Source: Candidatus Electrothrix aestuarii
GTDB lineage: Bacteria > Desulfobacterota > Desulfobulbia > Desulfobulbales > Desulfobulbaceae
DNA: 64,000 bases
Direction: 5' to 3'
Assembly: GCA_032595685.2 (NCBI GenBank)
Contig: CP159373.1
Span: 2,067,001-2,131,000, forward strand
Shown here: positions 19,668-28,446 of the stretch, piece by piece
Layout of the letters: each line of letters opens with the position of its first letter
Position numbering within the stretch: position 1 is the first letter of the stretch
Notes under the pieces: generated by a model
What the model was told of the DNA's origin: nothing
What the model saw: only the letters and a program-made list of their open reading frames with translations
The model's database searches: none
Position numbers and translations under genes: made by a program

Positions 19668-20495
19668 GTGGTAAACGTTCAGAATATACTCAATATTCTT
19701 CAGGGGATCGCTCCTCTTGATCTCGCTCAGTCCTGGGATAATGTCGGGTTGCTTATCGGCGATCCAGACGATCGGGTTTCCTCCATTCTCCTTGCACTGG
19801 ACCCTACCAGCGCCCTGATTGCCAAGGCAGAGCAATGCAATGCCGAACTTATCATCACCCACCATCCGGCTATTTTTCATCCTTTGAAGAGGTTGCGTTC
19901 GGATAGTCCTGCGGAAAAATTTCTTCATGCCGCTGTGCGGGCAGGAATAAATGTCATTGGTTGTCATACTAATCTTGATGCCGCCTATGGTGGGGTCAAT
20001 GATGTCCTTGCCGAACGCCTTCATTTGCAAGAGACAGCTCCATTGCTCTCTGATGGTGGAGAGTGTTGTGGCAGGAAGACCGGATTGGGGCGAGTCGGTC
20101 TGTTGAGCGAGTCGGTTACTGCGGAAGCGTTTCTGGAACAGGTTGACCTTGCTCTTTCTCCTCCTTGGTTGTTGGAAGCTGGACCACGGCCGGAGACAGT
20201 GAGTTGCGTCGGCGTCTGCGGAGGATCCTGTTCCGATATTGCTGCAACCGCTTTGGCTGCTGGCGCAGATGTGTTTATTACTTCTGAAATTAAACACGAT
20301 GTGGCCCGTTGGGCCGAAGAAGCTGGGTTCTGGCTGATTGATGGCGGCCATTTCGCCACAGAGTACCCGGCGATGAAAGGATTACAACAGTTGCTTGTTG
20401 AGGGGCTGGAGACCTCAGGTATGGATGTGCTGGTGCAATACGCACCGCAGGAACCACCACTTCGGCTGGCAGCAGGAAAAGTCTCTACGTATTAA
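19668..20495 (+). CDS. Nif3-like dinuclear metal protein (GTP cyclohydrolase 1 type 2 family)
   Basis: The protein belongs to the YbgI/Nif3 family, toroidal hexamers with two metals per subunit. Metal-ligand motifs are ITHHPAIF near residue 65, CHTNLDAA near 102, and the C-terminal DGGHFATE near 227. The SWDNVGLLIGD N-terminus is typical. A GTG at 19647 lies inside the terminator hairpin, so the GTG at 19668 is a better start although no ribosome site is evident. Activity of the family is still debated, so no precise reaction is claimed. Confidence 0.88.
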   Translation: MVNVQNILNILQGIAPLDLAQSWDNVGLLIGDPDDRVSSILLALDPTSALIAKAEQCNAELIITHHPAIFHPLKRLRSDSPAEKFLHAAVRAGINVIGCHTNLDAAYGGVNDVLAERLHLQETAPLLSDGGECCGRKTGLGRVGLLSESVTAEAFLEQVDLALSPPWLLEAGPRPETVSCVGVCGGSCSDIAATALAAGADVFITSEIKHDVARWAEEAGFWLIDGGHFATEYPAMKGLQQLLVEGLETSGMDVLVQYAPQEPPLRLAAGKVSTY

Positions 20496-20628
20496 AGAGA
20501 TAGAGAATTCTTGCTTTGCTTTAATGCCGGAGAAAATGAGTAGCGCTACGATTTTTTGATACTATTTTTCAATATTTTAATATGCTGGCCTCTTGAATGG
20601 TCGGAACTTGATACATGAGGAGTTTACT

Positions 20629-21354
20629 TTGAAAGAAGATATCAGCGTGCTTATAGCCCTGCAGGAACTTGATACAGAACTTTCTGGATTCGATCGAAAA
20701 ATTGAAGAAAAGAAGCAAGAGCTGATAGCGCGCGAACAGACCATCGCTGAAAAAGAGGCCCTTGCTGAGCAGTGCAGGGAAAAAGCGGCGGAGCTGGAGC
20801 AGAGCCAACGCGATATCAAAGCGAACAGCGAGGAAGCCGCAGAGCGTATCAAAAATCGCCAGGGAAAAATGATGCAGGTGCAGACCAGTCGGGAGCATCA
20901 GGCCTTATTGAAAGAGATTGAAGAGGCCAAAAAGACCATCAAGGATACCGAAGAGCAGCAGCTTCAAGTAATGGAGCAGGTTGAGGCGGAGGAGGCAAAG
21001 GCTAAGGAGCTGGAGAATCTCTGCGCCGGAGAAAAGGAGCTGCTTGCCGAGGAGACCGTTAAGGTTGAAAAATCCATTGATAAGCTGAACGGGCAGCGTT
21101 TGGTCGTGCAGGAGCAGCGCGATAAAATGGCGCAGCGTGTTCCGTCTTCACAGATAAAACGGTATGACAAGCTGCTTAAAAAACGGGAAGGACTTGCTGT
21201 TGTGCGGGTTATTGATGCGGTGTGCCAGGGCTGTTTTATGACCATCCCGCCACAGAAATATAATGACATTTGTCTGGGAGAGCAGATTTTCTCCTGTCCG
21301 ACCTGCCAGCGCACCTTATACTACCTGCCTGAGACCGAAGAGGCCGATGCCTGA
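20629..21354 (+). CDS. Coiled-coil protein with C4 zinc ribbon
   Basis: A long charged coiled coil, rich in Glu, Lys and Gln, spans residues about 15-175. A C4 zinc ribbon follows: CQGCFM near 202 and CPTCQR near 224, with IPPQKYN between. This is the widespread DUF164-like/CT398-like family, proposed to chaperone or dock RNA- or pilus-related partners; function is not settled. The TTG at 20629 is chosen because GAGGAG lies six bases upstream. Placement between nif3 and an RNase HI gene is common for this family. Confidence 0.82.
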   Translation: MKEDISVLIALQELDTELSGFDRKIEEKKQELIAREQTIAEKEALAEQCREKAAELEQSQRDIKANSEEAAERIKNRQGKMMQVQTSREHQALLKEIEEAKKTIKDTEEQQLQVMEQVEAEEAKAKELENLCAGEKELLAEETVKVEKSIDKLNGQRLVVQEQRDKMAQRVPSSQIKRYDKLLKKREGLAVVRVIDAVCQGCFMTIPPQKYNDICLGEQIFSCPTCQRTLYYLPETEEADA

Positions 21355-21949
21355 TTTAGACCGGGCTTCTATCGCGATAGCCTTAGGGGAACAGCTGCCG
21401 GATTCTGTCCTGGCAAAGCTGTTCCCAAATTATCCTCTTGCCGATATACGTGCTGTTTTACGCGGTCAACAGAAAACAGCACGTATAAAGACCCCACCTG
21501 CTCAACAGCAAAATCTCTTTGCCACATCCTCTGCCCAATCCGCTTCTATCTATAAGCTCTTTACCGACGGTGCCTCACGGGGAAATCCCGGAGAAGCCGG
21601 GGCAGGGAGTGTGTTGTTGGATGCTGATGGGCAGGAGCTTGCGGCGCGGTCTGCCTATCTTGGCCAATGCACCAATAATGTGGCCGAGTATAAGGCCTTG
21701 CTTCTCGGGGTGCAATCAGCCCTTGAGCTGGGTTGTTCCAGGCTGGAAATCTTCCTTGATTCCCAGTTGATTGTCCGCCAGCTGCAAGGGCAGTACAAGG
21801 TGAAGCATGCTGCCTTACAGCCTTTGTTTGCGGAGGTGAAGGGATTGTTGAGCAAGTTGCAGCACTGGACTGTCGCTCATGTGCCTCGGGAGCAGAATAA
21901 GCGGGCCGATGAGTTGGCGAATCGTGGGATTGATGAGAAAGGAGCATAA
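21347..21949 (+). CDS. Ribonuclease HI family protein
   Basis: The RNase H fold occupies residues about 67-200. The four acidic catalytic residues are visible in FTDGASRGNPG, NNVAEYKAL, IFLDSQLIV and KRADELAN. RNase HI cuts the RNA strand of RNA-DNA hybrids. The first 65 residues form an extra N-terminal region with no recognised domain. The gene overlaps the zinc-ribbon gene by eight bases, suggesting coupling, and ends 11 bases before the RNase P RNA gene. Confidence 0.9.
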   Translation: MPDLDRASIAIALGEQLPDSVLAKLFPNYPLADIRAVLRGQQKTARIKTPPAQQQNLFATSSAQSASIYKLFTDGASRGNPGEAGAGSVLLDADGQELAARSAYLGQCTNNVAEYKALLLGVQSALELGCSRLEIFLDSQLIVRQLQGQYKVKHAALQPLFAEVKGLLSKLQHWTVAHVPREQNKRADELANRGIDEKGA

Positions 21950-21960
21950 ATAAAAAGTTT

Positions 21961-22330
21961 CAGGGCGGACGCATGGTCGCTCCGGCTTCAGCCGGAGAGG
22001 AAAGTCCGAACACCAAAGGGCGCGGTGGTTCCTAACGGGAACTCCGGGTAACCGGGGGAAAGTGCCACAGAAAAGACACCGCCGATGGGACGGCTTGCCG
22101 TTCACAGGTAAGGTTGAAATGGTGAGGTAAGAGCTCACCGCCTTTATGGCGACATAAAGGGCAGGGTAAACCCCACCGGGTGCAAAACCAAATAGGGAAA
22201 CGTTTGAGGGCGGTCCGTCCAAAGTTTCCGGGTAGGTTGCACGAGGTGCCGGGCAACCGGCATCCCAGTCAAATGATCATGGCCTGCTTCGGCAGGAACA
22301 GAATTCGGCTTATAGTCCGCCCTGTTTTTT
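21961..22330 (+). ncRNA. rnpB: RNase P RNA, bacterial type A
   Basis: The catalytic RNA of RNase P, which trims tRNA 5' ends. The conserved cores are visible: GAGGAAAGTCCG near 21998, ACAGAAA near 22066, GGTAAGGTTGAAA near 22108, AAACCCCACCGGGTGCAAAA near 22168 and CCCAGTCAAATGATC near 22264. The ends CAGGGCGGAC (21961-21970) and GTCCGCCCTG (22315-22324) pair as helix P1 and are followed by seven T, so P1 may also work as the terminator. Several open frames crossing this RNA are not genes. Confidence 0.95.
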
Positions 22331-22464
22331 TCTAGAGCAACATATTTCAATGTTGCTATTTCCTGTGGTAATCTTCTTTCAACGTAATGAATTCCTGGCG
22401 TGATCTTGATTTTTGTGTTCTGCCAGGAAACATTTGGGAATTTTTTTGGTAATCGGAGACAAAG

Positions 22465-23178
22465 ATGCCTGAAACTTCAACATGTACAACCGCTGCTATC
22501 ATTCCGGCGGCAGGGTTTGGTACTCGCATGGGAACGGATCTTCCCAAACAATACCTTGAGCTGGCAGGCGAGCCAGTCCTGGTGCGTACCCTACGGATTT
22601 TTCTTGCCCACCCGGCTATCCATTGCATCGTACTGGTCCTGCCTCCAGGGCATCTTCGCCCTGGCAAAGAGCTCCTCCTTCCTTTTTTGTCCCAGGAACA
22701 GCTGGAGAAAATTTTGTACACCACTGGGGGCGAAACCCGTCAGCACTCGGTCCAGAACGGTGTAAAGGCGCTCCCTGCTTCTGTTGAGCGAATTTTTGTC
22801 CATGACGGGGCCCGACCTTTGGTCAGTGTGGAGATTATTGATCGCTGCCTGGCCGGGGTTGAGGAGCACGGGGCCGTGATTGCGGCTGTCCCGGTCAAGG
22901 ATACGCTGAAAGAGGTTGATGAGGAGGGCACAGAGATTATCGGGACCATAGATCGCTCCCGGATCTGGCAGGCACAGACGCCGCAGGCAATGGATCTGCA
23001 CTTGCTGGAACGCGCCTACGAGTATGCAGCAGCCACTGAATTTATCGGCACGGATGAGTCCTCTCTGCTGGAACATGCCGGGGTTTCGGTGAGCGTGGTG
23101 ATGGGCAGTGAGGAGAATATAAAAATTACCCGCCCGGACGATCTCAAGATTGCAGCTGCTCTGCTCCGGAAGGATTAG
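22465..23178 (+). CDS. ispD: 2-C-methyl-D-erythritol 4-phosphate cytidylyltransferase
   Basis: IspD transfers CMP to MEP in the non-mevalonate isoprenoid pathway. The nucleotide loop IIPAAGFGTRMGTDLPKQY starts near residue 12, and VHDGARPLV and a C-terminal NIKITRPDDL segment are family hallmarks. Length (237) is normal. It lies 15 bases before ispF. Confidence 0.96.
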   Translation: MPETSTCTTAAIIPAAGFGTRMGTDLPKQYLELAGEPVLVRTLRIFLAHPAIHCIVLVLPPGHLRPGKELLLPFLSQEQLEKILYTTGGETRQHSVQNGVKALPASVERIFVHDGARPLVSVEIIDRCLAGVEEHGAVIAAVPVKDTLKEVDEEGTEIIGTIDRSRIWQAQTPQAMDLHLLERAYEYAAATEFIGTDESSLLEHAGVSVSVVMGSEENIKITRPDDLKIAAALLRKD

Positions 23179-23193
23179 GAAAGAGGTGCGGCA

Positions 23194-23673
23194 ATGCGCA
23201 TAGGACATGGTTTTGATGCTCACAGGTTGGTGGAAGGGCGGAAGTTGATTCTCGGCGGGGTGGATATTCCCTATGAGCTGGGGCTGGCTGGTCATTCTGA
23301 TGCTGATGTTCTGGTCCATGCTCTGATGGATGCCCTGCTTGGTGCTCTGGGGGCTGGGGATATTGGGCGTCATTTTCCTGATACAGATGAACAGTACCGG
23401 GGGGCGGATAGCCTCAAATTGTTGGAGCAGGTGATGAGCTTGGTGAAGGCCAAGGGGATGAAGTTGGTTAATGCGGATATCACGGTGGTTTGTCAGCGGC
23501 CCAAGCTTGCTCCTTATTTGGCAAGCATGCAAAAGAATCTTGCTGCTGTTTGTGGTGCCTCTGCGGAGCAGGTGAATATCAAGGCCACCACTACTGAGAA
23601 GATGGGTTATACCGGACGGGGTGAGGGGATTACTACCCATGCTGTGGTGTTGTTGACCGGGATAGCGGCGTGA
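23194..23673 (+). CDS. ispF: 2-C-methyl-D-erythritol 2,4-cyclodiphosphate synthase
   Basis: IspF cyclises CDP-ME2P to MEcPP. The metal ligands are in GFDAHRL and in GHSDADVLVHA; GDIGRHFPDTD and the C-terminal TTTEKMGYTGRGEGI segments complete the signature. At 159 residues it has the standard length. It forms a two-gene operon with ispD, so two successive-branch steps of isoprenoid synthesis are made together. Confidence 0.96.
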   Translation: MRIGHGFDAHRLVEGRKLILGGVDIPYELGLAGHSDADVLVHALMDALLGALGAGDIGRHFPDTDEQYRGADSLKLLEQVMSLVKAKGMKLVNADITVVCQRPKLAPYLASMQKNLAAVCGASAEQVNIKATTTEKMGYTGRGEGITTHAVVLLTGIAA

Positions 23674-24002
23674 TTGCTGAGGGGCTTGTGGTGGGGTGGA
23701 TTGCCAAATTGGCCACGGATGCTGCCTTTCTACGTCGGAAGCTTAAAATGAACGCAGTAGAATGCAAGGAATGACGATCTATTTCGGGTCACGCGCTGGG
23801 CACGCATCCGACTGGAAATTTAACATAACATCTCTTATACGACATTCGAGCCTTACTGAGCTCGCAATATTCCGATATACATCATATTGACTTTGCCAAT
23901 ATCGAACCAGTACAGGCGGTTGTGCTTTTTGAGCGTCACGGGATAAAGGAAGCGATAAAGGAAGCCCAGTACCAATGAGCCTCCCCCCTGCTGTAATGGT
24001 GA
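23674..24002. other. Intergenic region between ispF and the ELWxxDGT gene
   Basis: The genes converge here. A 12-base direct repeat, GATAAAGGAAGC, occurs twice in a row at about 23943-23966. A minus-strand open frame at 23779-24069 lies in another frame, has no ribosome site and overlaps the end of the repeat protein; it is not called. No clear terminator was found. Confidence 0.4.
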
Positions 24003-26732
24003 TTACTGCATCAGTAACAAATAGACGGCGGGTAGCCATCCCATTGGTTTTTTTAGTGCATACGCCCACAGCTCTCTGCCGTTGGGTCCGTTATAGGCAT
24101 TGAAATAGAGCAGCCCGTCCACAGCGGTCAGATAGTCCGGGTACGAGCTACCTGCACCCGCGTAAATGTCTTTGACCATGACGGTTCCCGCCTCTGTACC
24201 GTCGCTCTTCCACAGCTCATCGCCGTTGGTCTCGTCATCGGCACTGAAATAGAGCAGCCCGTCCACAGCAGTCAGATACTCCGGGTACGAGCTGCTTGAG
24301 CCCGCACGAATGTCTTTGATCATGACGGTTCCCGTCTCTGTGCCGTCGCTCTTCCACAGCTCATAGCCCTTGGTTCCGTCATAGGCGCTGAAATAGAGCA
24401 GCCCGTCCATAGTGGTCAAATTTTGCAGGCGCGAGCTGCCTGAGCCCGCGTAAATGTCTTTGACCATGACGGTTCCCACCTCTGTGCCGTCGCTTTTCCA
24501 CAGCTCTTCGCCGTTGGTTCCGTCAGAGGCCCTGAAATAGAGCAGACCGGCTACAGCGGTCAGATTCTCTGGGTTCGAGTTGCTTGCGCCCGCGTAAATG
24601 TCTTTGACCATGACGGTTCCCACCTCTGTGCCGTCGCTTTTCCACAGCTCTTCGCCGTTGGTTTCTTCAGAGGCACTGAAATAGAGCAGCCCGTCCATAG
24701 TGGTCAAATTTTGCAGGCGCGAGCTGCCTGAGCCCGCGTAAATGTCTTTGACCATGACGGTTCCCACCTCTGTGCCGTCGCTTTTCCACAGCTCATAGCC
24801 GTTGGTTCCGTCATAGGCCCTGAAATAGAGCAGCCCGTCCACAGCGATCAGGTTCTCCGGGTACGAGCCGCTTCCGCCCGTGCGAATGTCTTTGACCATG
24901 ACGGTTCCCGCCTCTGTCCCGTCGCTCTTCCACAGCTCGCTGCCGTTGATTCCGTCATCGGCTCTGAAGTAGAGTAGCTCGTCCACAGCGGTCAAATCGG
25001 CCGGGTACGAGCCGTTTCCGCCCGTGCGAATGTCTTTGGCCATGACGGTTCCCGCCTCTGTCCCGTCGCTTTTCCACAGCTCATAGCCGTTGGTTCCGTC
25101 ATCGGCCCTGAAATAGAGCAGCCCGTCCATAGTGGTTAGGTACTCCGGGTTCGAGCTGGTTGAGCCCTCGTAAATGTCTTTGACCATGACGGTTCCCGCC
25201 TCTGTCCCGTCGCTCTTCCACAGCTCATAGCCGTTGGTCTCGTCATCGGCCCTGAAATAGAGTAACCCGTCCATAGCGGTCAAATACTGCGGGTTCGAGC
25301 CGCTTGTCCATGTATTATTGATATCCCCAAGCAAAACCGTTCCCGCTTCTGTCCCGTCGCTCTTCCACAGCTCTCTGTCGTTGGTTTCGTCATAGGCATT
25401 GAAATAGAGCAGGCCGTCCATAGCGATCAGGTTCTCCGGGTACGAGCCGCTTCCGCCCGTGCGAATGTCTTTGACCATGACGGTTCCCGCCTCTGTCCCG
25501 TCGCTCTTCCACAGCTCTCTGCCGTTGATTTCGTCATCGCAACTGAAATAGAGCAGCCCGTCCACAGCGGTCAAATATTGCGGGTACGAGCTCCTTGCGC
25601 CCGCGTCAATGTTTTTGACCATGACGGTTCCCGCCTCTGTCCCGTCGCTCTTCCATAGCTCTCTGCCGTTGATTCCGTCATCGGCTTGGAAATAGAGCAG
25701 CCCGTCCACAGCGGTCAAATGGGCCGGGTACGAAGTGCTTGAGCCCGCACGAATATCTTTGACCATGACGGTTCCCGCCTCTGTCCCGTCGCTCTTCCAC
25801 AGCTCTTCCCCGTTGGTTCCGTCATCGGTCGTGAAATAGAGCAGCCCGTCCACAGCGGTCAGATCATCCGGGTTTGAGCTGCTTGGGCCCGCGTAAATGT
25901 CTTTGACCATGACAGTTCCCGCCTCAGTCCCGTCGCTCTTCCACAGCTCTTCGCCATTGGTTCCGTCATCGGCCCTGAAATAGAGCAGCCCGTCCACAGC
26001 GGTCAGGTTTTCTGGGTTCGAGTTGCTTGCGCCCTCGTAAATGTCTTTGACCATGACGGTTCCCGTCTCTGTCCCGTCGCTTTTCCACAGCTCTTCGCCG
26101 TTGCTTCCGTCATTGGCACTGAAATAGAGCAGTCCGTCCACAGAGGTCAGATAGTCTGGGTACGAGCTGTTTGCGCCCGCGTAAATGTCTTTGACCATGA
26201 CGGTTCCCGCCTCAGTCCCGTCGCTCTTCCACAGCTCATAGCCGTTGGTTCCGTCATAGGCCCTGAAATAGAGCAGCCCGTCCACAGCGGTCAGATTGTA
26301 TGGTTCCGAGTTGTTTGCGCCTGCGTAAATGTCTTTGACCATGACGGTTCCCGCCTCTGTCCCGTCGCTCTTCCACAGCTCAGAGCCGTTGGTTCCGTCA
26401 GAGGCCCTGAAATAGAGCAGCCCGTCCACAACGGTTAGATCCTCCGGGCTTGAGCTGCTTGGGCCCGCGTAAATATCTTTCACCATGACGGTTCCCGTCT
26501 CTGTCCCGTCGCTCTTCCACAGCTCTCTGCCGTGGGGTCCGTCAAAGGCGGTGAAATAGTAGATACTGCCCAGGGCAACTCCTTGGGACGGATCAGAGCC
26601 TTGTGTAGACAGCGTCATGATATCCTTGACCAGATACGGTTCTTCTTCTGCTATTGCGCTTAACGGCAGCAGGGCCAGCAGCACGACAGTGGTTAAGGTA
26701 ATCCGCCAAGAATGCATTTGTTTGTTTTCCAT
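24003..26732 (-). CDS. Secreted ELWxxDGT-repeat protein
   Basis: After a signal peptide (cleavage near residue 28, before EEEPYLVKD) the mature protein is almost only repeats. Seventeen units of 48 residues (one of 49) run from about residue 70 to 886, each starting ELWKSDGTExGTVMVKDI and containing LTAVDGLLYF near the middle. A last ELW opens a short 23-residue tail. The family is predicted to form a beta-propeller-like or solenoid fold and is exported; a function is not established. The repeats are nearly identical, and units 13 and 15 are almost copies of each other, which shows recent unequal exchange. AGGAGG lies five bases before the start. No anchor or sorting domain is seen at the C-terminus. 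Confidence 0.9.
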   Translation of the reverse strand: MENKQMHSWRITLTTVVLLALLPLSAIAEEEPYLVKDIMTLSTQGSDPSQGVALGSIYYFTAFDGPHGRELWKSDGTETGTVMVKDIYAGPSSSSPEDLTVVDGLLYFRASDGTNGSELWKSDGTEAGTVMVKDIYAGANNSEPYNLTAVDGLLYFRAYDGTNGYELWKSDGTEAGTVMVKDIYAGANSSYPDYLTSVDGLLYFSANDGSNGEELWKSDGTETGTVMVKDIYEGASNSNPENLTAVDGLLYFRADDGTNGEELWKSDGTEAGTVMVKDIYAGPSSSNPDDLTAVDGLLYFTTDDGTNGEELWKSDGTEAGTVMVKDIRAGSSTSYPAHLTAVDGLLYFQADDGINGRELWKSDGTEAGTVMVKNIDAGARSSYPQYLTAVDGLLYFSCDDEINGRELWKSDGTEAGTVMVKDIRTGGSGSYPENLIAMDGLLYFNAYDETNDRELWKSDGTEAGTVLLGDINNTWTSGSNPQYLTAMDGLLYFRADDETNGYELWKSDGTEAGTVMVKDIYEGSTSSNPEYLTTMDGLLYFRADDGTNGYELWKSDGTEAGTVMAKDIRTGGNGSYPADLTAVDELLYFRADDGINGSELWKSDGTEAGTVMVKDIRTGGSGSYPENLIAVDGLLYFRAYDGTNGYELWKSDGTEVGTVMVKDIYAGSGSSRLQNLTTMDGLLYFSASEETNGEELWKSDGTEVGTVMVKDIYAGASNSNPENLTAVAGLLYFRASDGTNGEELWKSDGTEVGTVMVKDIYAGSGSSRLQNLTTMDGLLYFSAYDGTKGYELWKSDGTETGTVMIKDIRAGSSSSYPEYLTAVDGLLYFSADDETNGDELWKSDGTEAGTVMVKDIYAGAGSSYPDYLTAVDGLLYFNAYNGPNGRELWAYALKKPMGWLPAVYLLLMQ
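24075..26525 (-). repeat. Seventeen tandem 144-bp coding repeats
   Basis: The repeat units of the ELWxxDGT protein are conserved at the DNA level too: the segment coding for ELWKSDGTE recurs every 144 bases with few silent changes. This suggests homogenisation and expected copy-number variation between strains. Short-read assembly of this stretch may be unreliable. Confidence 0.9.
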
Positions 26733-27355
26733 AACTCCTCCTTTCTTTGAAATTTTGATAGCTTTGTAAACAGTGTTTACTTAAAATAAAAAGCCGACTC
26801 CAGAGGGCAAGGTTTTCACTGTTAGGATAAATAACGATTTCAGGCTACCAAAGTACATGCCGAACTGAAGAAGTCAATGTAAAATATTCACGTCGGTATC
26901 ACAGGCCATAATTAAACCCCGTAGCCATAATCAGAAAGCTGCAAAAGCAGCCAATATTCCCCCGGACAAAATCGACGAAACCGTACGTTCCCTTTCAAAC
27001 CACATGGGCTGGGACATAACCAAAGGCAGCGAGGCCGGGAAGTTTTCGCATAATCAAAACAACGCATGAATGAGGATATTGAGCAATCCGATGTTCTCTC
27101 CCCATTAGGCGATTAGACCTTCACAGCATCACCCTCTTATCTCTCCCCTGCCGCCTTGCTCACCGCACCCGGTTTTCAACGTGCAAAAACAAAAATACTA
27201 TGTTTAAATACAAGGGTTACAGTTCCATCGCACCATTCCGGCACTCGCCGTAGCGGGCCGGAAAGAGAAAGCCAACCCGGTCGCTGTTCCGTAAGCGTGG
27301 CTTGCAGGACAATGACCGTTCATCAGCAGTTGAACCTCTATTCATGGAGAGCACA
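26733..27355. other. Intergenic region upstream of the ELWxxDGT gene
   Basis: The left part carries the leader of the repeat protein. A frame at about 26884-27069 without a start codon reads as a plausible C-terminal protein tail (…DKIDETVRSLSNHMGWDI…) and may be a gene remnant. A segment at 27006-27042 recurs in altered form at 28336-28375 on the far side of the 21-bp repeat array. No intact gene is seen. Confidence 0.4.
26766..26780 (-). promoter_or_regulatory. Palindromic operator candidate of the ELWxxDGT gene
   Basis: GTAAACAGTGTTTAC is a perfect 7+1+7 palindrome about 33 bases before the start codon. Just upstream (minus strand) a TTGCCC and a TATTTT at 16-base spacing could be the promoter, which would put the palindrome near the transcript start. 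A repressor site is inferred. Confidence 0.4.
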
Positions 27356-27667
27356 ATGAACGATGCGAAGAAGCGGGACTTTGTTGCCCAGATGATTTCT
27401 CTGGTTGAAGCGGAACAGGATGCCCTGACAGCCAAGGGCTTTAACCCAACTGAGCGGCTGGACACCCTCAAGGTGAAGAAGCAGGCTGCCGACAGCACGG
27501 AAACCGCTCAGCAGGAAGCAGCTGCCAAGGCCCAGGAGGCCACGGCAGAGGCCAATCAGGCCCTGGCGGATGCCTACAAGGATGCTTCCGACTGTGCCGA
27601 CCTGATTTCCGGTCTTCTTGGCAAGGACAACGAGCTGGTCAAGAAGATGCGGAAGTTCCGCAAGTAG
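27356..27667 (+). CDS. Small Ala/Lys-rich coiled-coil protein of unknown function
   Basis: This 103-residue protein was not recognised. The ATG at 27356 has GGAGAG about six bases upstream. Residues about 40-75 are an alanine-, glutamine- and glutamate-rich helix (AAAKAQEATAEANQALADAY), probably coiled coil. The C-terminus is short and basic (KKMRKFRK). There is no signal peptide or membrane helix. It directly precedes the 21-bp repeat array and a toxin-antitoxin pair. Codon usage looks normal, which supports a real gene. Confidence 0.6.
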   Translation: MNDAKKRDFVAQMISLVEAEQDALTAKGFNPTERLDTLKVKKQAADSTETAQQEAAAKAQEATAEANQALADAYKDASDCADLISGLLGKDNELVKKMRKFRK

Positions 27668-27708
27668 CTTTTCCGTCTCTGCTTCTTCCTTCTTTTTGTA
27701 TTCGTCCT

Positions 27709-28275
27709 TCTCTTCCTGGAGATGATCTCCCGTCACAAGGGGATTGCCTTGCCTCACCAGGTGGTCATGCCTCATCACAGGGGGCGAACGATCATTCCCC
27801 TGTGCAGAACGCTTCTGCACCACCAAAGAATGGTTGTCCCCTTGTGAATGATGATCAATTTGTGCCGAATCATGACGAAATACTACCGAATGATGACAAA
27901 AACATTGCGCATTGTCATTATTCCCTACCTCGGAACGCTTCTGCAACGCCGCAGGGTGATGTTGCGATAGGTCAGCACGGCTCTGCACCTCCGAAGAATC
28001 ATTCTGCGATAGTTAGGGATCGCTCTGCACAAGATTAGGAAGGTTCTGCGACACCGCAGGATGATGCTGTAACGGTGTCGAATGACTCTGCACTGTCGAA
28101 GAGTGGTTCTGCAACGCCGAAGGATCGTTCTGCGCAAGAGAAGTACGACGTTGCGATAGATCAGGACGGTTCTGTACTGGTGACGAATAATGCTACGGAA
28201 GCGCTGAAGCATTCTGCGTAAGATTGGTACGGTTCTGTACCGAGAGAAAACGTTTCAGTAGAGTAACAGGAAGAT
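27709..28275 (+). repeat. 27-unit degenerate tandem array with strict 21-bp period
   Basis: Units of exactly 21 bases follow without gap for 567 bases. The most regular ones start TCTGCA and continue CGCCGAAG-GATGRT; examples begin at 27814, 27940, 27982, 28024, 28045, 28108 and 28234. Translated in the register of the units, each gives a heptad such as S-A-T-P-K-D-R. Stop codons in units starting 28024 and 28213 break this frame, so it is not one intact gene. The register differs from the frame of the upstream 103-residue gene. The units are not interspersed with unique spacers, so this is not a CRISPR array. Period 21 equals two helix turns. Confidence 0.85.
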
Positions 28276-28308
28276 CGTTGTTATTCTGAAGCCTTCTCCG
28301 ACAGGCTC

Positions 28309-28333
28309 GCTCGTAACCCTTCATGTTACGAGC
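28309..28333 (+). repeat. Perfect hairpin after the 21-bp array
   Basis: GCTCGTAAC (28309-28317) and GTTACGAGC (28325-28333) form a nine-base stem with a seven-base loop. There is no T run, so it is more likely a structural or mobile-element end than a simple terminator. Confidence 0.55.
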
Positions 28334-28446
28334 ATCCGGGCCGGGACATCACCCAAGGGCAGCGATACCGGATAATCGGTTATTCTCCGGGAAACATCTT
28401 GTTTTCAACTTGACTGTTCTGTATCCAGCTGGCTACAATATCCGAT

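Noticed and set aside
21815-22350. Several short frames over the RNase P RNA
   Set aside because: The region is fully explained by rnpB, with conserved cores and pairing ends.
22591-23640. A 349-codon minus-strand frame across ispD and ispF
   Set aside because: It runs antisense to two intact, well-conserved genes.
23779-24069. 96-codon minus-strand frame after the repeat protein
   Set aside because: It overlaps the end of the repeat gene in another frame, with no start signal and no family match seen.
27925-28212. Arg/Cys-rich 95-codon frame on the minus strand of the 21-bp array
   Set aside because: Its regular composition is a by-product of the 21-base period, and there is no ribosome site.
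27709-28275. CRISPR array
   Set aside because: Units of 21 bases are contiguous with no unique spacers, and no cas genes are near.
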